This document shows positions 15,004-24,671 of a stretch of DNA of 64,000 nucleotides, one piece after another. How positions within the stretch are numbered: the first letter of the stretch is position 1; the number at the start of each line of letters is the position of its first letter. Made by a program: the position numbers and the translations under genes. Source of the stretch: JBMOOG01 sp049324535 (GTDB lineage Bacteria > Pseudomonadota > Alphaproteobacteria > Rhodobacterales > Rhodobacteraceae); contig JBMOOG010000028.1 in NCBI GenBank assembly GCA_049324535.1, forward strand, positions 1 to 64,000. Direction: 5' to 3'. The notes beneath the pieces were generated by a model. The model did not search any database. It saw nothing but the letters and a program-made list of their open reading frames with translations, and had not been told where the DNA came from.

Positions 15004-16206
15004 ATGCGATTTCCGTCCGGCTGCCTTGCGATCGCCACCCTGGTCGCCCTGGCCCTGCCCGCAGCCGCCGAAAGCGCGATCTCGACCGAGATCGGCGAAC
15101 GGGGCATCCAGCCCACGATCGACCGCCTGTCGGCCCTGACCGCGCCGACCGAGGCCGACCGCTTTGCCCTGGGCGGGCTGCTCTTCCTTCGGGCGACCGA
15201 ATCCGCGCTTCAGGCCCGCTGGAATGTGGGCCTGTCCGACAGCCTTGCGATGATCCCCTTCCTGCGCCTGCCCGTGCCGGAAAACCCGGCGCCACAGCCG
15301 TTTGATCCGGCGCTGATCGCGTCGATCTTCCGGCAGGCGGCCGACGGAATGGAGGCGGCGCGCGCGGCGCTCGCGCCGATCCCCGAGGGCGCGGATTTCG
15401 GCGTCGAGATCGCGCTCTCTGACCTGTGGTTCGACATCAACGCCTCGGGCACGCGCGATCCCGGCGAGGATCTGGCCGAGGTCGCAGGCCCTCTGGTGAT
15501 GGGATGGCGCTGGGCGCAGCGCGACCCGGCGACGCCGCTTCCGGTGGTCCGCTTCGACGGGTCGGACGTGGCCTGGCTTGCGGCCTACACGCATCTGCTA
15601 TCGGGCCTGTCCGAAATCGTGCTGGCCTATGACCCGACCGCGTCCATCACCCGTGTCACCGAGGCGCGGGCGGCGATGACGACCGTGACCGGCACGATCG
15701 ATGCCGACGACTACGGGATCGGCACCGCAGTCGATGCGGCGGCGATCGTGCTCGGGGCGCTCGATCAGCAACCCGACGCCGCGCGTCTTCTGAGCGCGCG
15801 CGATCACCTGCAGTCGATGATCGACGAGAACCGCCGGTTCTGGTCCGCCGTCGACCGCGAGACCGACAACGACCGGGAATGGATCCCGAACGACCGGCAG
15901 GTGTCCGCGCTCGGACTCGAGTTCCCGAAGGGCATGGCGGCCACCTGGCAGGCGGTCCTCGCCGATGGCGAAGCGCTCCTGAAAGGCGATCTGCTGATCC
16001 CCCACTGGCGGCTCGGCTCCACGGGCGGGGTGAACCTCGGCAAGGTCTTCACCGACCCCCGGCCCGTCGATGTCGCCGGCTGGATCCAGGGCTGGGCCGC
16101 CCTGCCCTATCTGGAATCCGGCCGGCAGATCAGCGGCGAAAACCTTGATCGCTTCGAGGCGCTGGTGATGGGCGAGTCGGCGCTGTTCATGGTGATGCTG
16201 AACTGA
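15004..16206 (+). CDS. Exported protein with one EF-hand-like calcium loop
   Basis: A 400-residue protein with a signal peptide (cleavage after about residue 22, AAA-ES). The mature chain looks mainly helical. Residues 144-155, DINASGTRDPGE, fit the 12-residue EF-hand loop: acidic or polar ligands at positions 1, 3, 5 and 9, Gly at 6 and Glu at 12. The region QPTIDRLSALTAPTEADRFALGGLLFLRATE suggests a repeated-helix fold. I recognise no named family. It sits between mdh, which has its own terminator, and the suc operon, so its transcription is probably independent. Confidence 0.7.
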   Translation: MRFPSGCLAIATLVALALPAAAESAISTEIGERGIQPTIDRLSALTAPTEADRFALGGLLFLRATESALQARWNVGLSDSLAMIPFLRLPVPENPAPQPFDPALIASIFRQAADGMEAARAALAPIPEGADFGVEIALSDLWFDINASGTRDPGEDLAEVAGPLVMGWRWAQRDPATPLPVVRFDGSDVAWLAAYTHLLSGLSEIVLAYDPTASITRVTEARAAMTTVTGTIDADDYGIGTAVDAAAIVLGALDQQPDAARLLSARDHLQSMIDENRRFWSAVDRETDNDREWIPNDRQVSALGLEFPKGMAATWQAVLADGEALLKGDLLIPHWRLGSTGGVNLGKVFTDPRPVDVAGWIQGWAALPYLESGRQISGENLDRFEALVMGESALFMVMLN

Positions 16207-16228
16207 ATCCCGGCAACGGACGACCTTG

Positions 16229-16258
16229 TGATCACAGTTTTCGAGCGCGTGATCACAA
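16229..16258 (+). promoter_or_regulatory. Tandem GATCAC operator pair upstream of sucC
   Basis: TTGTGATCACA and GTGATCACAA have GATC centres exactly 21 bp apart, with TTTT in the spacer. It is a near copy of the pair upstream of sdhC (10411-10440), 23 of 30 positions identical. The near edge is about 110 bp before the sucC start. Each half, TTGT-N4-ACAA, would suit a dimeric helix-turn-helix regulator such as a GntR-family protein. Confidence 0.65.
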
Positions 16259-16273
16259 ATGTCGGTTTCTTGC

Positions 16274-16299
16274 CGCCGGGAACGCCTTCCCGGCGTTTT
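16274..16299 (+). terminator. Intrinsic terminator or attenuator before sucC
   Basis: A 9-bp perfect stem (CGCCGGGAA at 16274-16282 with TTCCCGGCG at 16287-16295), a four-base loop, then TTTT and a further GCGTTTTG. It is downstream of the tandem operator and 70 bp before sucC. It may end the transcript of the secreted-protein gene, with the suc promoter lying after it, or attenuate a promoter near the operator. Confidence 0.7.
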
Positions 16300-16369
16300 G
16301 CGTTTTGAGTTGGGTGTGCGCTGTGCCAAAAGCCGCGCCAATCCAGCCAGCCAGACAACGGACAGGGCC

Positions 16370-17563
16370 ATGAACATCCACGAATACCAGGCAAAGGCAC
16401 TCCTGCGCAGCTACGGGGCGCCGGTATCGGACGGTCGCGTCGTGCTGCGGGCCGAGGATGCCAAGACCGCGGCGGGCGAGCTCGACGGTCCGATCTGGGT
16501 GGTCAAGGCGCAGATCCACGCCGGCGGCCGCGGCAAGGGCCGGTTCAAGGAGGCCGAGGCCGGCGACAAGGGCGGCGTGCGGCTGGCACGGTCGGTCGAG
16601 GAAGCCGAGGCAATGACCAAGCAGATGCTGGGCCGCACGCTCGTCACCCACCAGACCGGGCCGACCGGCAAGCAGGTGAACCGCATCTATATCGAGGACG
16701 GCAGCGAGATCGCGCGCGAACTCTACCTCGCGCTGCTGATCGACCGGAAGACCAGCCGCATCTCCTTCGTCGCCTCGACCGAGGGCGGCATGGACATCGA
16801 GGAGGTGGCCGCCCACACCCCCGAGAAGATCCTGACCTTCTCGGTCGATCCCGCAACCGGCCTCTCGGACTTCCACGGCCGCCGCATTGCCTTCGCGCTG
16901 GGGCTCGAAGGCGCGCAGGTCAAGCAATGCGTCGCGCTCATCCGCACGCTCTACCGCGCCTTCGTCGAGCGCGACATGGAGATGCTGGAAATCAACCCGC
17001 TGGTGGTGCTGAAGGACGGCAACCTGAAGGTGCTGGACGCGAAGCTCGGCTTCGACAACAACGCTCTATACCGCCAGCCCGAAATCATGGCGCTGCGCGA
17101 CGAGACCGAGGAAGACCCGAAGGAGCTCGCCGCGTCGAAGTTCGACCTCAACTACATCGCGCTCGACGGCGAGATCGGCTGCATGGTGAACGGCGCGGGC
17201 CTCGCGATGGCCACGATGGACATCATCAAGCTTTACGGCGCCGAACCCGCGAACTTCCTCGACGTCGGCGGCGGCGCCACCAAGGAAAAGGTGACCGAGG
17301 CCTTCAAGATCATCACCTCGGACCCGAACGTCAAAGGCATCCTCGTCAACATCTTCGGCGGCATCATGCGCTGCGACATCATCGCGGATGGCATCCTTGC
17401 CGCGGTGAAGGAGGTGGGGCTTCAGGTGCCGCTGGTCGTGCGGCTTGAAGGCACGAACGTCGAACTCGGCAAGAAGATCATCGCCGAATCCGGCCTGAAC
17501 GTGATCGCGGCCGACGACCTGTCGGATGCCGCGCAGAAGATCGTCAAGGCGGTGAAGGGGTAA
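16370..17563 (+). CDS. sucC: Succinyl-CoA synthetase beta subunit (ADP-forming)
   Basis: A 397-residue ATP-grasp protein. MNIHEYQAKALLRSYGAPV is the family N-terminus; WVVKAQIHAGGRGKGR is the nucleotide-binding lysine/glycine stretch. The C-terminal GDVGGGAT-type loop appears as FLDVGGGATKEKV and VNIFGGIMRCDIIADGI. With SucD it converts succinyl-CoA to succinate while making ATP. Length is normal. It opens the suc operon, after the operator pair and terminator in its leader. Confidence 0.98.
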   Translation: MNIHEYQAKALLRSYGAPVSDGRVVLRAEDAKTAAGELDGPIWVVKAQIHAGGRGKGRFKEAEAGDKGGVRLARSVEEAEAMTKQMLGRTLVTHQTGPTGKQVNRIYIEDGSEIARELYLALLIDRKTSRISFVASTEGGMDIEEVAAHTPEKILTFSVDPATGLSDFHGRRIAFALGLEGAQVKQCVALIRTLYRAFVERDMEMLEINPLVVLKDGNLKVLDAKLGFDNNALYRQPEIMALRDETEEDPKELAASKFDLNYIALDGEIGCMVNGAGLAMATMDIIKLYGAEPANFLDVGGGATKEKVTEAFKIITSDPNVKGILVNIFGGIMRCDIIADGILAAVKEVGLQVPLVVRLEGTNVELGKKIIAESGLNVIAADDLSDAAQKIVKAVKG

Positions 17564-17567
17564 GCGG

Positions 17568-18710
17568 GTGAAACGCGCGGCCGCCGCACTTTCCCTGATC
17601 TGGGCGCTGACGCCGGCGGCGGGCCACGCGCTGACGCTCGAGGAGATCGTGTCGCAGGTGTGGACCCGGTTCGACACGGAATGCCGGCTTGCGCTGACCG
17701 ATCCGCAGACCTACCTGAGCACGCTTCAGGCGAAGTATCCCAGCACGAACGCGCAAGCGAGCCCGGACGGCGGCTTCTACGTCCTCTGGACCCAGGAACC
17801 GGTCGGGCCGTACGGCTATTTCGGGAGCAACTACCTCAGCCAGGGGACGAACGGACTGGGCAACGTCACGTGCGACGTCTCCTACGGCTCGGGCACCAGC
17901 GATGGCTGGAGCCCCGAAGCCATGGATGCGTCCTTCCGGGCCGAAGCGGTGCGCCGCGGCGTCACCTCGCTTGCCGGCGGCGTCATGCACAACCATGACA
18001 TCACGGCGGACCGGATGCTGGGCGACGCCCCGGACTTCGACACCTACGACTATGTCATGACCGGTCCGATCGGGCCGGGCTATCTGACCGAGGCCTCCAT
18101 CACCGGGGTGGATTTCACCCTGACGGTGACGGTGGTCGGGCGCACCAACCACCCGCCGGCCCCGCCCAAGGCTGCGACGGCGGCGTCTGCGGCCCCGGCG
18201 CAATCGGCCCCGTCCCCAACAGCGCCCGGACCGGCTGCCGGCACGGCGCAGGCCGGGGCGACCGCCTTCGCGCAGGCGGTCCGCATGAATCTCGGGCTCG
18301 CGCTCCGCCTCTGCCTCCAGGCCGACGGAAACATCCCCTCCGCCGTGGCCGCCTTCCGGCAGGCCGGCTTCGACTACAGGCCCATGCCTGAGGCCAACGG
18401 CGACGTCTGGCACCGCTTCTTCGCCCCGGCCGAGACCGTGCGGGCCGAGATGCTGCAAGGCCAGATGGCGCCCTCCTGCGACATTCACACCAATCACCTG
18501 CCGCCGCAGAAAGCCGGGCCGCTGGTCGGTTCGATGCTTGACCAGGCCGCGCCCGGCCGTTTCCACGCCGCGACGACCCCGCCCGGCACCTGCGCCGTCT
18601 ACGAGGACAACGGCCCCCTGCCGCTTGTGGTCTCGGTCGGCGCAACCGACGGCACCTCGGGTTGCGCGGCGCTCGGCAGCACCATCATCTCCATCTTCAA
18701 GGCAGTCTAG
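17568..18710 (+). CDS. Exported two-domain protein between sucC and sucD
   Basis: A 380-residue protein with a signal peptide (cleavage near residue 21, GHA-LT), an N-terminal domain (about 22-193), an Ala/Pro-rich linker (about 194-232) and a C-terminal domain (about 233-380). The mature domains have several cysteines, suggesting disulfides. The N-terminal domain contains DGGFYVLWTQEPVGPYGYFGSNYLS-type sequence; the C-terminal one contains FAPAETVRAEM and CDIHTNHLPP. The two domains may be distant repeats, each with about 60 residues of helix then sheet. I know no family. It starts four bases after sucC and ends nine bases before sucD, so it is fully embedded in the succinyl-CoA synthetase operon. 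Confidence 0.75.
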   Translation: MKRAAAALSLIWALTPAAGHALTLEEIVSQVWTRFDTECRLALTDPQTYLSTLQAKYPSTNAQASPDGGFYVLWTQEPVGPYGYFGSNYLSQGTNGLGNVTCDVSYGSGTSDGWSPEAMDASFRAEAVRRGVTSLAGGVMHNHDITADRMLGDAPDFDTYDYVMTGPIGPGYLTEASITGVDFTLTVTVVGRTNHPPAPPKAATAASAAPAQSAPSPTAPGPAAGTAQAGATAFAQAVRMNLGLALRLCLQADGNIPSAVAAFRQAGFDYRPMPEANGDVWHRFFAPAETVRAEMLQGQMAPSCDIHTNHLPPQKAGPLVGSMLDQAAPGRFHAATTPPGTCAVYEDNGPLPLVVSVGATDGTSGCAALGSTIISIFKAV

Positions 18711-18718
18711 GCACACCC

Positions 18719-19603
<885 letters not shown>

Positions 19604-19616
19604 ACGGAGAGTTCCG

Positions 19617-20330
19617 ATGGTGCTCGTGAGCCACCGTCACGACTTCATCTTCCTCAAGACGCGCAAGACCGCGGGCACGTCGGTCGAGATGGCGCTCGAG
19701 CCCTTTTGCCGGCCGGAGGGCGCCGCGATCGTCGAGGCGACGCCGACGCTCGTAAGCCCGGAGGGGATCGTGGGCCGGCGGCTGACCCGGCCGAGCCTGC
19801 TTCAGCGCCTGCGCCTGAAGACGGACTGGTGGAACCACATGACTGCCGACCAGGTCCGGGCGCGCCTCGGCGAGGCGACCTGGGGTCGCTGCCGCAAGGT
19901 GACGACGGTCCGCAACCCGTTCGACATCGCAGTGTCGCGCTTCCACTGGGAGCTCGCCCGGCACGGCACGCCCGAGGCGGCCGACTTCTCGGAGACCCGC
20001 GCCCGGTTCAACGCGATGCTGCGTCAGCGCACCATCGACTGCGACCGCGACATCGTCCACAGCCGGGGTCGGCTGGTGACCGACCTCGTGGTGCGCTACG
20101 AGCATCTGGGCGAGGATCTGGCGCGGGTGATGGCCGAGCTGGTTCCCGGCGCGCCCCTGCCGGAGATCGCCCACACGAAGAAGACATCGGGCCGCCGCCG
20201 CCGCCCGCTGGCCGACTATTTCGACAGTGCGAGCATCGACGCGATCCGGCGCAGCGCCGGATGGGTCTTTGACCGCTTCGACTATCCCGATCATCCCGCG
20301 GACCTCGATCGGAACGAGGCCGTGGCATGA
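19617..20330 (+). CDS. Sulfotransferase family 2-like protein in the suc operon
   Basis: A 237-residue P-loop protein. FIFLKTRKTAGTSVEMALE at about 11-29 is the PAPS 5'-phosphosulfate loop (K-T-x-x-T-A-G-T-S). VTTVRNPFDIAVSRFHWEL near 98-116 is the 3'-phosphate-binding motif (RNPxxxxxSxF). Such proteins sulfate carbohydrates or other small acceptors. GGAGAG lies six bases before the ATG. It lies between sucD and sucA, 13 and 46 bases from them, so it should be cotranscribed. It is not closely similar by eye to the sdh-operon sulfotransferase. Confidence 0.78.
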   Translation: MVLVSHRHDFIFLKTRKTAGTSVEMALEPFCRPEGAAIVEATPTLVSPEGIVGRRLTRPSLLQRLRLKTDWWNHMTADQVRARLGEATWGRCRKVTTVRNPFDIAVSRFHWELARHGTPEAADFSETRARFNAMLRQRTIDCDRDIVHSRGRLVTDLVVRYEHLGEDLARVMAELVPGAPLPEIAHTKKTSGRRRRPLADYFDSASIDAIRRSAGWVFDRFDYPDHPADLDRNEAVA

Positions 20331-20376
20331 CCGGCCCTTCCCGAGACAGGCCCTGCATTCCCGCGCGAGGTAAGCC

Positions 20377-23328
20377 ATGACCGAGCAGACTCCGAACGAC
20401 CAGTTCCACGCCTCCTCCTTCCTGCAGGGGGCGAACGCCGACTATGTCGAGCAGCTCTACGCGCGCTACGCCACCGACCCCGGTTCGGTGGACGCGGGCT
20501 GGGCCGCCTTCTTCCGCGGACTCGGGGACAGCGACCGCGACGTGCGGCGCGAGGCCCAGGGCGCCAGCTGGGCGCGACCCGACTGGCCGCCGGCCCCCAC
20601 GGACGACCTGACCGCCGCGCTGACCGGGCAATGGCCGGCCGAGGCGAAGGCCGCGTCGGACAAGATCCGGGCCAAGGCAGCCGAGACCGCCGTGCCGGTG
20701 ACCGACGACCAGATCAAGCGCGCCGTGCTCGATTCCATCCGCGCGCTGATGCTGATCCGCGCCTACCGGATCCGCGGCCATCTGGTCGCGAACCTCGATC
20801 CGCTGGGCATGCGCGAGGAAAGCGTCCACCCCGAGCTCGACCCCCGGTCCTACGGCTTTGCCGACGCCGACATGGACCGGCCGATCTTCATCGACAAGGT
20901 GCTCGGCCTCGACTTCGCCTCGATGCGCGAGATCCTCGAGATCGTCCGCCGCACCTACTGCGGCACCTTCGCGCTGCAGTACATGCACATCTCCGATCCC
21001 GAGCAGGCCGGCTGGCTCAAGGAGCGGATCGAGGGCTACGGCAAGGAGATCACCTTCACCCGCGAAGGCCGCCGCGCGATCCTGAACAAGCTCGTCGAGG
21101 CCGAGGGCTTCGAGAAGTTCTGCCACGTCAAGTTCATGGGCACCAAGCGCTTCGGGCTTGACGGCGGCGAGGCGCTGATCCCGGCGATGGAACAGATCAT
21201 CAAGCGTGGCGGGGCGCTCGGCGCCGAAGAGATCGTCATCGGCATGCCGCACCGCGGTCGCCTGTCGGTGCTGGCCAACGTGCTGATGAAACCCTATCGG
21301 GCGATCTTCAACGAGTTCCAGGGCGGCAGTTTCAAGCCCGAGGATGTCGACGGATCGGGCGACGTGAAATACCACCTCGGCGCCTCGTCGGACCGCGAAT
21401 TCGACGGCCACCGGGTGCACCTCAGCCTGACCGCCAACCCCAGCCACCTCGAGGCGGTGGACCCGGTGGTTCTGGGCAAGGCGCGGGCCAAGCAGGACCA
21501 GCGGGGCGACCTGTCGCGCCGGTCGGTGATTCCGATCCTTCTGCACGGGGACGCGGCCTTTGCCGGCCAGGGCGTGGTGGCGGAATGCTTCCAGCTTTCG
21601 GGCATCAAGGGCCACCGGACCGGGGGCACCATCCATCTCGTGGTGAACAACCAGATCGGCTTCACCACCGCGCCGCACTTCTCGCGCACCTCGCCCTATC
21701 CGACCGACATCGCGCTGATGGTCGAGGCGCCGATCTTCCATGTGAACGGCGACGATCCCGAGGCCGTGGTCCACGCCGCCAAGGTCGCCACCGAGTTCCG
21801 TCAGAAGTTCGCCAAGGACGTCGTGATCGACATCTTCTGCTATCGCCGCTTCGGTCACAACGAGGGCGACGAGCCGATGTTCACCAACCCGGTGATGTAC
21901 AAGTCGATCAAGACCCACAAGACCACGCTGCAGCTCTACACCGAACGGCTGGTCAGGGACGGGCTGATCCCCGAGGGCGAGATCGAGGACATGAAGGCCG
22001 CCTTCCAGGCGCGCCTCAACGCCGAGTTCGAGGTCGCGCGCGACTTCAAGCCCAACAAGGCCGACTGGCTCGACGGCCGCTGGTCGGGCATCCACCGCGA
22101 GGCGGGCGAATACTCGCCCGGCCAGACGGCGATCACCCCCGAGACGATGCAGTCCGTCGGCCAGGCGCTGACCCGGGTGCCCGAGGGCTTTGACACCCAC
22201 AAGACGGTCGCCCGCCTCCTCGAGGTGAAGCGCGAGATGTTCGCCAAGGGCGAGGGCTTCGACTGGGCCACCGCCGAGGCGCTGGCCTTCGGGTCGCTGC
22301 TGACCGAAGGCTACCCGGTGCGCCTGTCGGGTCAGGACAGCACGCGCGGCACCTTCTCGCAGCGCCACTCGGCCTTCATCGACCAGACCACCGAAGAGCG
22401 GTTCTATCCCCTCAACCACATCCGCGAGGGGCAGGCCCGCTACGAGGTCATCGACTCGATGCTCTCCGAATATGCGGTGCTCGGCTTCGAATACGGCTAC
22501 TCGCTGGCCGAGCCGAACGCGCTCGTCCTGTGGGAAGCGCAGTTCGGCGACTTCGCCAACGGTGCGCAGATCATGTTCGACCAGTTCATCTCGTCGGGCG
22601 AATCCAAGTGGCTGCGGATGTCGGGGCTCGTGATGCTCCTGCCCCACGGCTTCGAGGGTCAGGGGCCGGAGCATTCGTCGGGGCGGCTGGAACGCTGGCT
22701 CCAGCTCTGCGCCCAGGAAAACTGGATCGTGGCCAATGTCTCGACGCCGGCCAACTACTTCCACATCCTGCGACGGCAGATCCACCGCAGCTTCCGCAAG
22801 CCGCTGGTCCTGATGACGCCCAAGTCGCTTTTGCGCCACCCGCTCTGCGTGTCGGACGCGGCCGACTTCACCACCGGCTCGCAGTTCCACCGCGTGCTCT
22901 GGGACGACGCCGAAAAGGGCCACTCGCCCACGAAACTCGTCGCCGACGCGAAGATCCGGCGGGTGGTGCTCTGCTCGGGCAAGGTCTACTTCGACCTGCT
23001 GGCCGAACGCGACAAGCGCGGGATCGACGACATCTATCTCCTGCGGCTCGAACAGTTCTACCCCTTCCCGGCCATGTCGCTGGTCAAGGAGCTCGAACGC
23101 TTCAAGGGCGCCGAGATCGTCTGGTGCCAGGAAGAGCCCAAGAACCAGGGGGCCTGGACCTTCGTCGAGCCGAACCTCGAATGGGTGCTCGGGCGGATCG
23201 GCGCCAGGCACGGGCGGGCCCGCTACGTCGGGCGCGAGGCCACCGCGTCGCCCGCGACCGGACTCGGCAGCCGCCACAAGGCCGAACAGGATGCGCTGGT
23301 GAACGACGCGCTGACCATCGCGAAGTGA
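20377..23328 (+). CDS. sucA: 2-oxoglutarate dehydrogenase E1 component
   Basis: A 983-residue thiamine-diphosphate enzyme that decarboxylates 2-oxoglutarate and loads the succinyl group on the lipoyl domain of SucB. The start is the usual short E1o N-terminus (SFLQGANADYVEQLYARYATDPGSV), involved in E2 contact. Core motifs are MPHRGRLSVLANV, HLSLTANPSHLEAVDPVV, LHGDAAFAGQGVVAE, NNQIGFTT and FGHNEGDEP. The C-terminal part holds MLLPHGFEGQGPEHSSGRLER and EEPKNQGAW. Length is normal. A GAGGTAAG ribosome site lies just before the ATG. Confidence 0.98.
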   Translation: MTEQTPNDQFHASSFLQGANADYVEQLYARYATDPGSVDAGWAAFFRGLGDSDRDVRREAQGASWARPDWPPAPTDDLTAALTGQWPAEAKAASDKIRAKAAETAVPVTDDQIKRAVLDSIRALMLIRAYRIRGHLVANLDPLGMREESVHPELDPRSYGFADADMDRPIFIDKVLGLDFASMREILEIVRRTYCGTFALQYMHISDPEQAGWLKERIEGYGKEITFTREGRRAILNKLVEAEGFEKFCHVKFMGTKRFGLDGGEALIPAMEQIIKRGGALGAEEIVIGMPHRGRLSVLANVLMKPYRAIFNEFQGGSFKPEDVDGSGDVKYHLGASSDREFDGHRVHLSLTANPSHLEAVDPVVLGKARAKQDQRGDLSRRSVIPILLHGDAAFAGQGVVAECFQLSGIKGHRTGGTIHLVVNNQIGFTTAPHFSRTSPYPTDIALMVEAPIFHVNGDDPEAVVHAAKVATEFRQKFAKDVVIDIFCYRRFGHNEGDEPMFTNPVMYKSIKTHKTTLQLYTERLVRDGLIPEGEIEDMKAAFQARLNAEFEVARDFKPNKADWLDGRWSGIHREAGEYSPGQTAITPETMQSVGQALTRVPEGFDTHKTVARLLEVKREMFAKGEGFDWATAEALAFGSLLTEGYPVRLSGQDSTRGTFSQRHSAFIDQTTEERFYPLNHIREGQARYEVIDSMLSEYAVLGFEYGYSLAEPNALVLWEAQFGDFANGAQIMFDQFISSGESKWLRMSGLVMLLPHGFEGQGPEHSSGRLERWLQLCAQENWIVANVSTPANYFHILRRQIHRSFRKPLVLMTPKSLLRHPLCVSDAADFTTGSQFHRVLWDDAEKGHSPTKLVADAKIRRVVLCSGKVYFDLLAERDKRGIDDIYLLRLEQFYPFPAMSLVKELERFKGAEIVWCQEEPKNQGAWTFVEPNLEWVLGRIGARHGRARYVGREATASPATGLGSRHKAEQDALVNDALTIAK

Positions 23329-23392
23329 CGCAATCGCGGGCCGCGCCCGCAGCAATGATCGCCACCCCGCGTGGCAAGCCGATGAGGGCAAG

Positions 23393-24637
23393 ATGACGAC
23401 CAAGACCGTTGATGTGATGGTGCCGGCGCTGGGCGAAAGCGTGACCGAGGCCACGGTGGCCACCTGGTTCAAGAAGCCCGGCGATGCCGTGGCGCAGGAC
23501 GAGATGCTGTGCGAGCTCGAGACCGACAAGGTCTCGGTCGAGGTGCCGTCCCCGGCCGCCGGCGTTCTGGCCGAGATCCTTGCGCCCGAGGGGGCCACGG
23601 TCGATGCGAAGGCGCGGCTCGGCATCATCGCCGAGGGCGGGAGGGCGGCGGCGAAGGCCGAGCCCGCCGCCGCGGCCGCCGCGGCCGTCGGCTCGCCCGG
23701 CGCCGGACCCGAGACGGTCAAGGCCCGTGCGCCCGAGGATGCGCCCTCGGCGAAGAAGGCCATGGCCGAGGCCGGCCTCTCGCGCGACCAGGTGCAGGGC
23801 AGCGGCCGGGATGGCCGGGTGATGAAGGAGGACGTCGCGCGCGCCGTGTCCGGCCGCGCCGAGGCGGCCCCCGCGCTCGCCGCCGCGCAGCCAGCGCCGG
23901 CCTCGCTGCCGCGCGGTCCGGTCCCGGCCGAGGACGCCGCGCGCGAGGAGCGCGTGAAGATGACCCGGCTGCGTGCGACCATCGCCCGCCGGCTCAAGGA
24001 CGCGCAGAACACCGCCGCGATGCTGACCACCTACAACGAGGTGGACATGAAGGGCATCATGGACCTGCGCAACGAGTACAAGGACCAGTTCGAGAAGAAG
24101 CACGGGGTGAAGCTCGGCTTCATGTCCTTCTTCGTGAAGGCCTGCTGCCACGCGCTGAAGGAGGTGCCCGAGGTCAACGCCGAGATCGACGGGCAGGACA
24201 TCGTCTACAAGAACTACGTCCACATGGGCGTGGCCGTGGGCACGCCCTCGGGCCTCGTCGTGCCGGTGGTGCGCGACGCCGACCAGATGTCCTTCGCCGC
24301 CATCGAGAAGAAGATCGCCGAACTGGGCGTGCGCGCCCGCGACGGCAAGCTGTCGATGGCCGAATTGCAGGGCGGCTCCTTCACCATCTCGAACGGCGGC
24401 GTCTACGGCTCGCTCATGTCCTCGCCGATCCTGAACCCGCCGCAGTCCGGCATCCTCGGCATGCACAAGATCCAGGACCGCCCGGTCGTGGTCGGCGGCC
24501 AGATCGTCATCCGCCCGATGATGTATCTGGCGCTGAGCTACGACCACCGGATCGTGGACGGCAAAGGCGCCGTGACCTTCCTCGTGCGGGTCAAGGAGGC
24601 GCTCGAGGATCCGCGCCGGCTGCTGATGGATCTGTAA
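23393..24637 (+). CDS. sucB: Dihydrolipoyllysine succinyltransferase (E2) of 2-oxoglutarate dehydrogenase
   Basis: A 414-residue E2 with one lipoyl domain (about 2-80; lipoylated Lys46 in ELETDKVSVEV). An Ala/Pro linker leads to a peripheral-subunit-binding domain (about 117-155, SAKKAMAEAGLSRDQVQGSG) and then the catalytic domain (about 185-414). The active site is His385 and Asp389 in SYDHRIVDG. Many alphaproteobacterial SucB proteins are longer because of extended linkers or a second lipoyl domain; this one is of the short kind but complete. It forms the core to which SucA and Lpd bind. Confidence 0.97.
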   Translation: MTTKTVDVMVPALGESVTEATVATWFKKPGDAVAQDEMLCELETDKVSVEVPSPAAGVLAEILAPEGATVDAKARLGIIAEGGRAAAKAEPAAAAAAAVGSPGAGPETVKARAPEDAPSAKKAMAEAGLSRDQVQGSGRDGRVMKEDVARAVSGRAEAAPALAAAQPAPASLPRGPVPAEDAAREERVKMTRLRATIARRLKDAQNTAAMLTTYNEVDMKGIMDLRNEYKDQFEKKHGVKLGFMSFFVKACCHALKEVPEVNAEIDGQDIVYKNYVHMGVAVGTPSGLVVPVVRDADQMSFAAIEKKIAELGVRARDGKLSMAELQGGSFTISNGGVYGSLMSSPILNPPQSGILGMHKIQDRPVVVGGQIVIRPMMYLALSYDHRIVDGKGAVTFLVRVKEALEDPRRLLMDL

Positions 24638-24671
24638 GCCCGGGCCCCGGCCCGCTCCAAGGACGCTGCCC

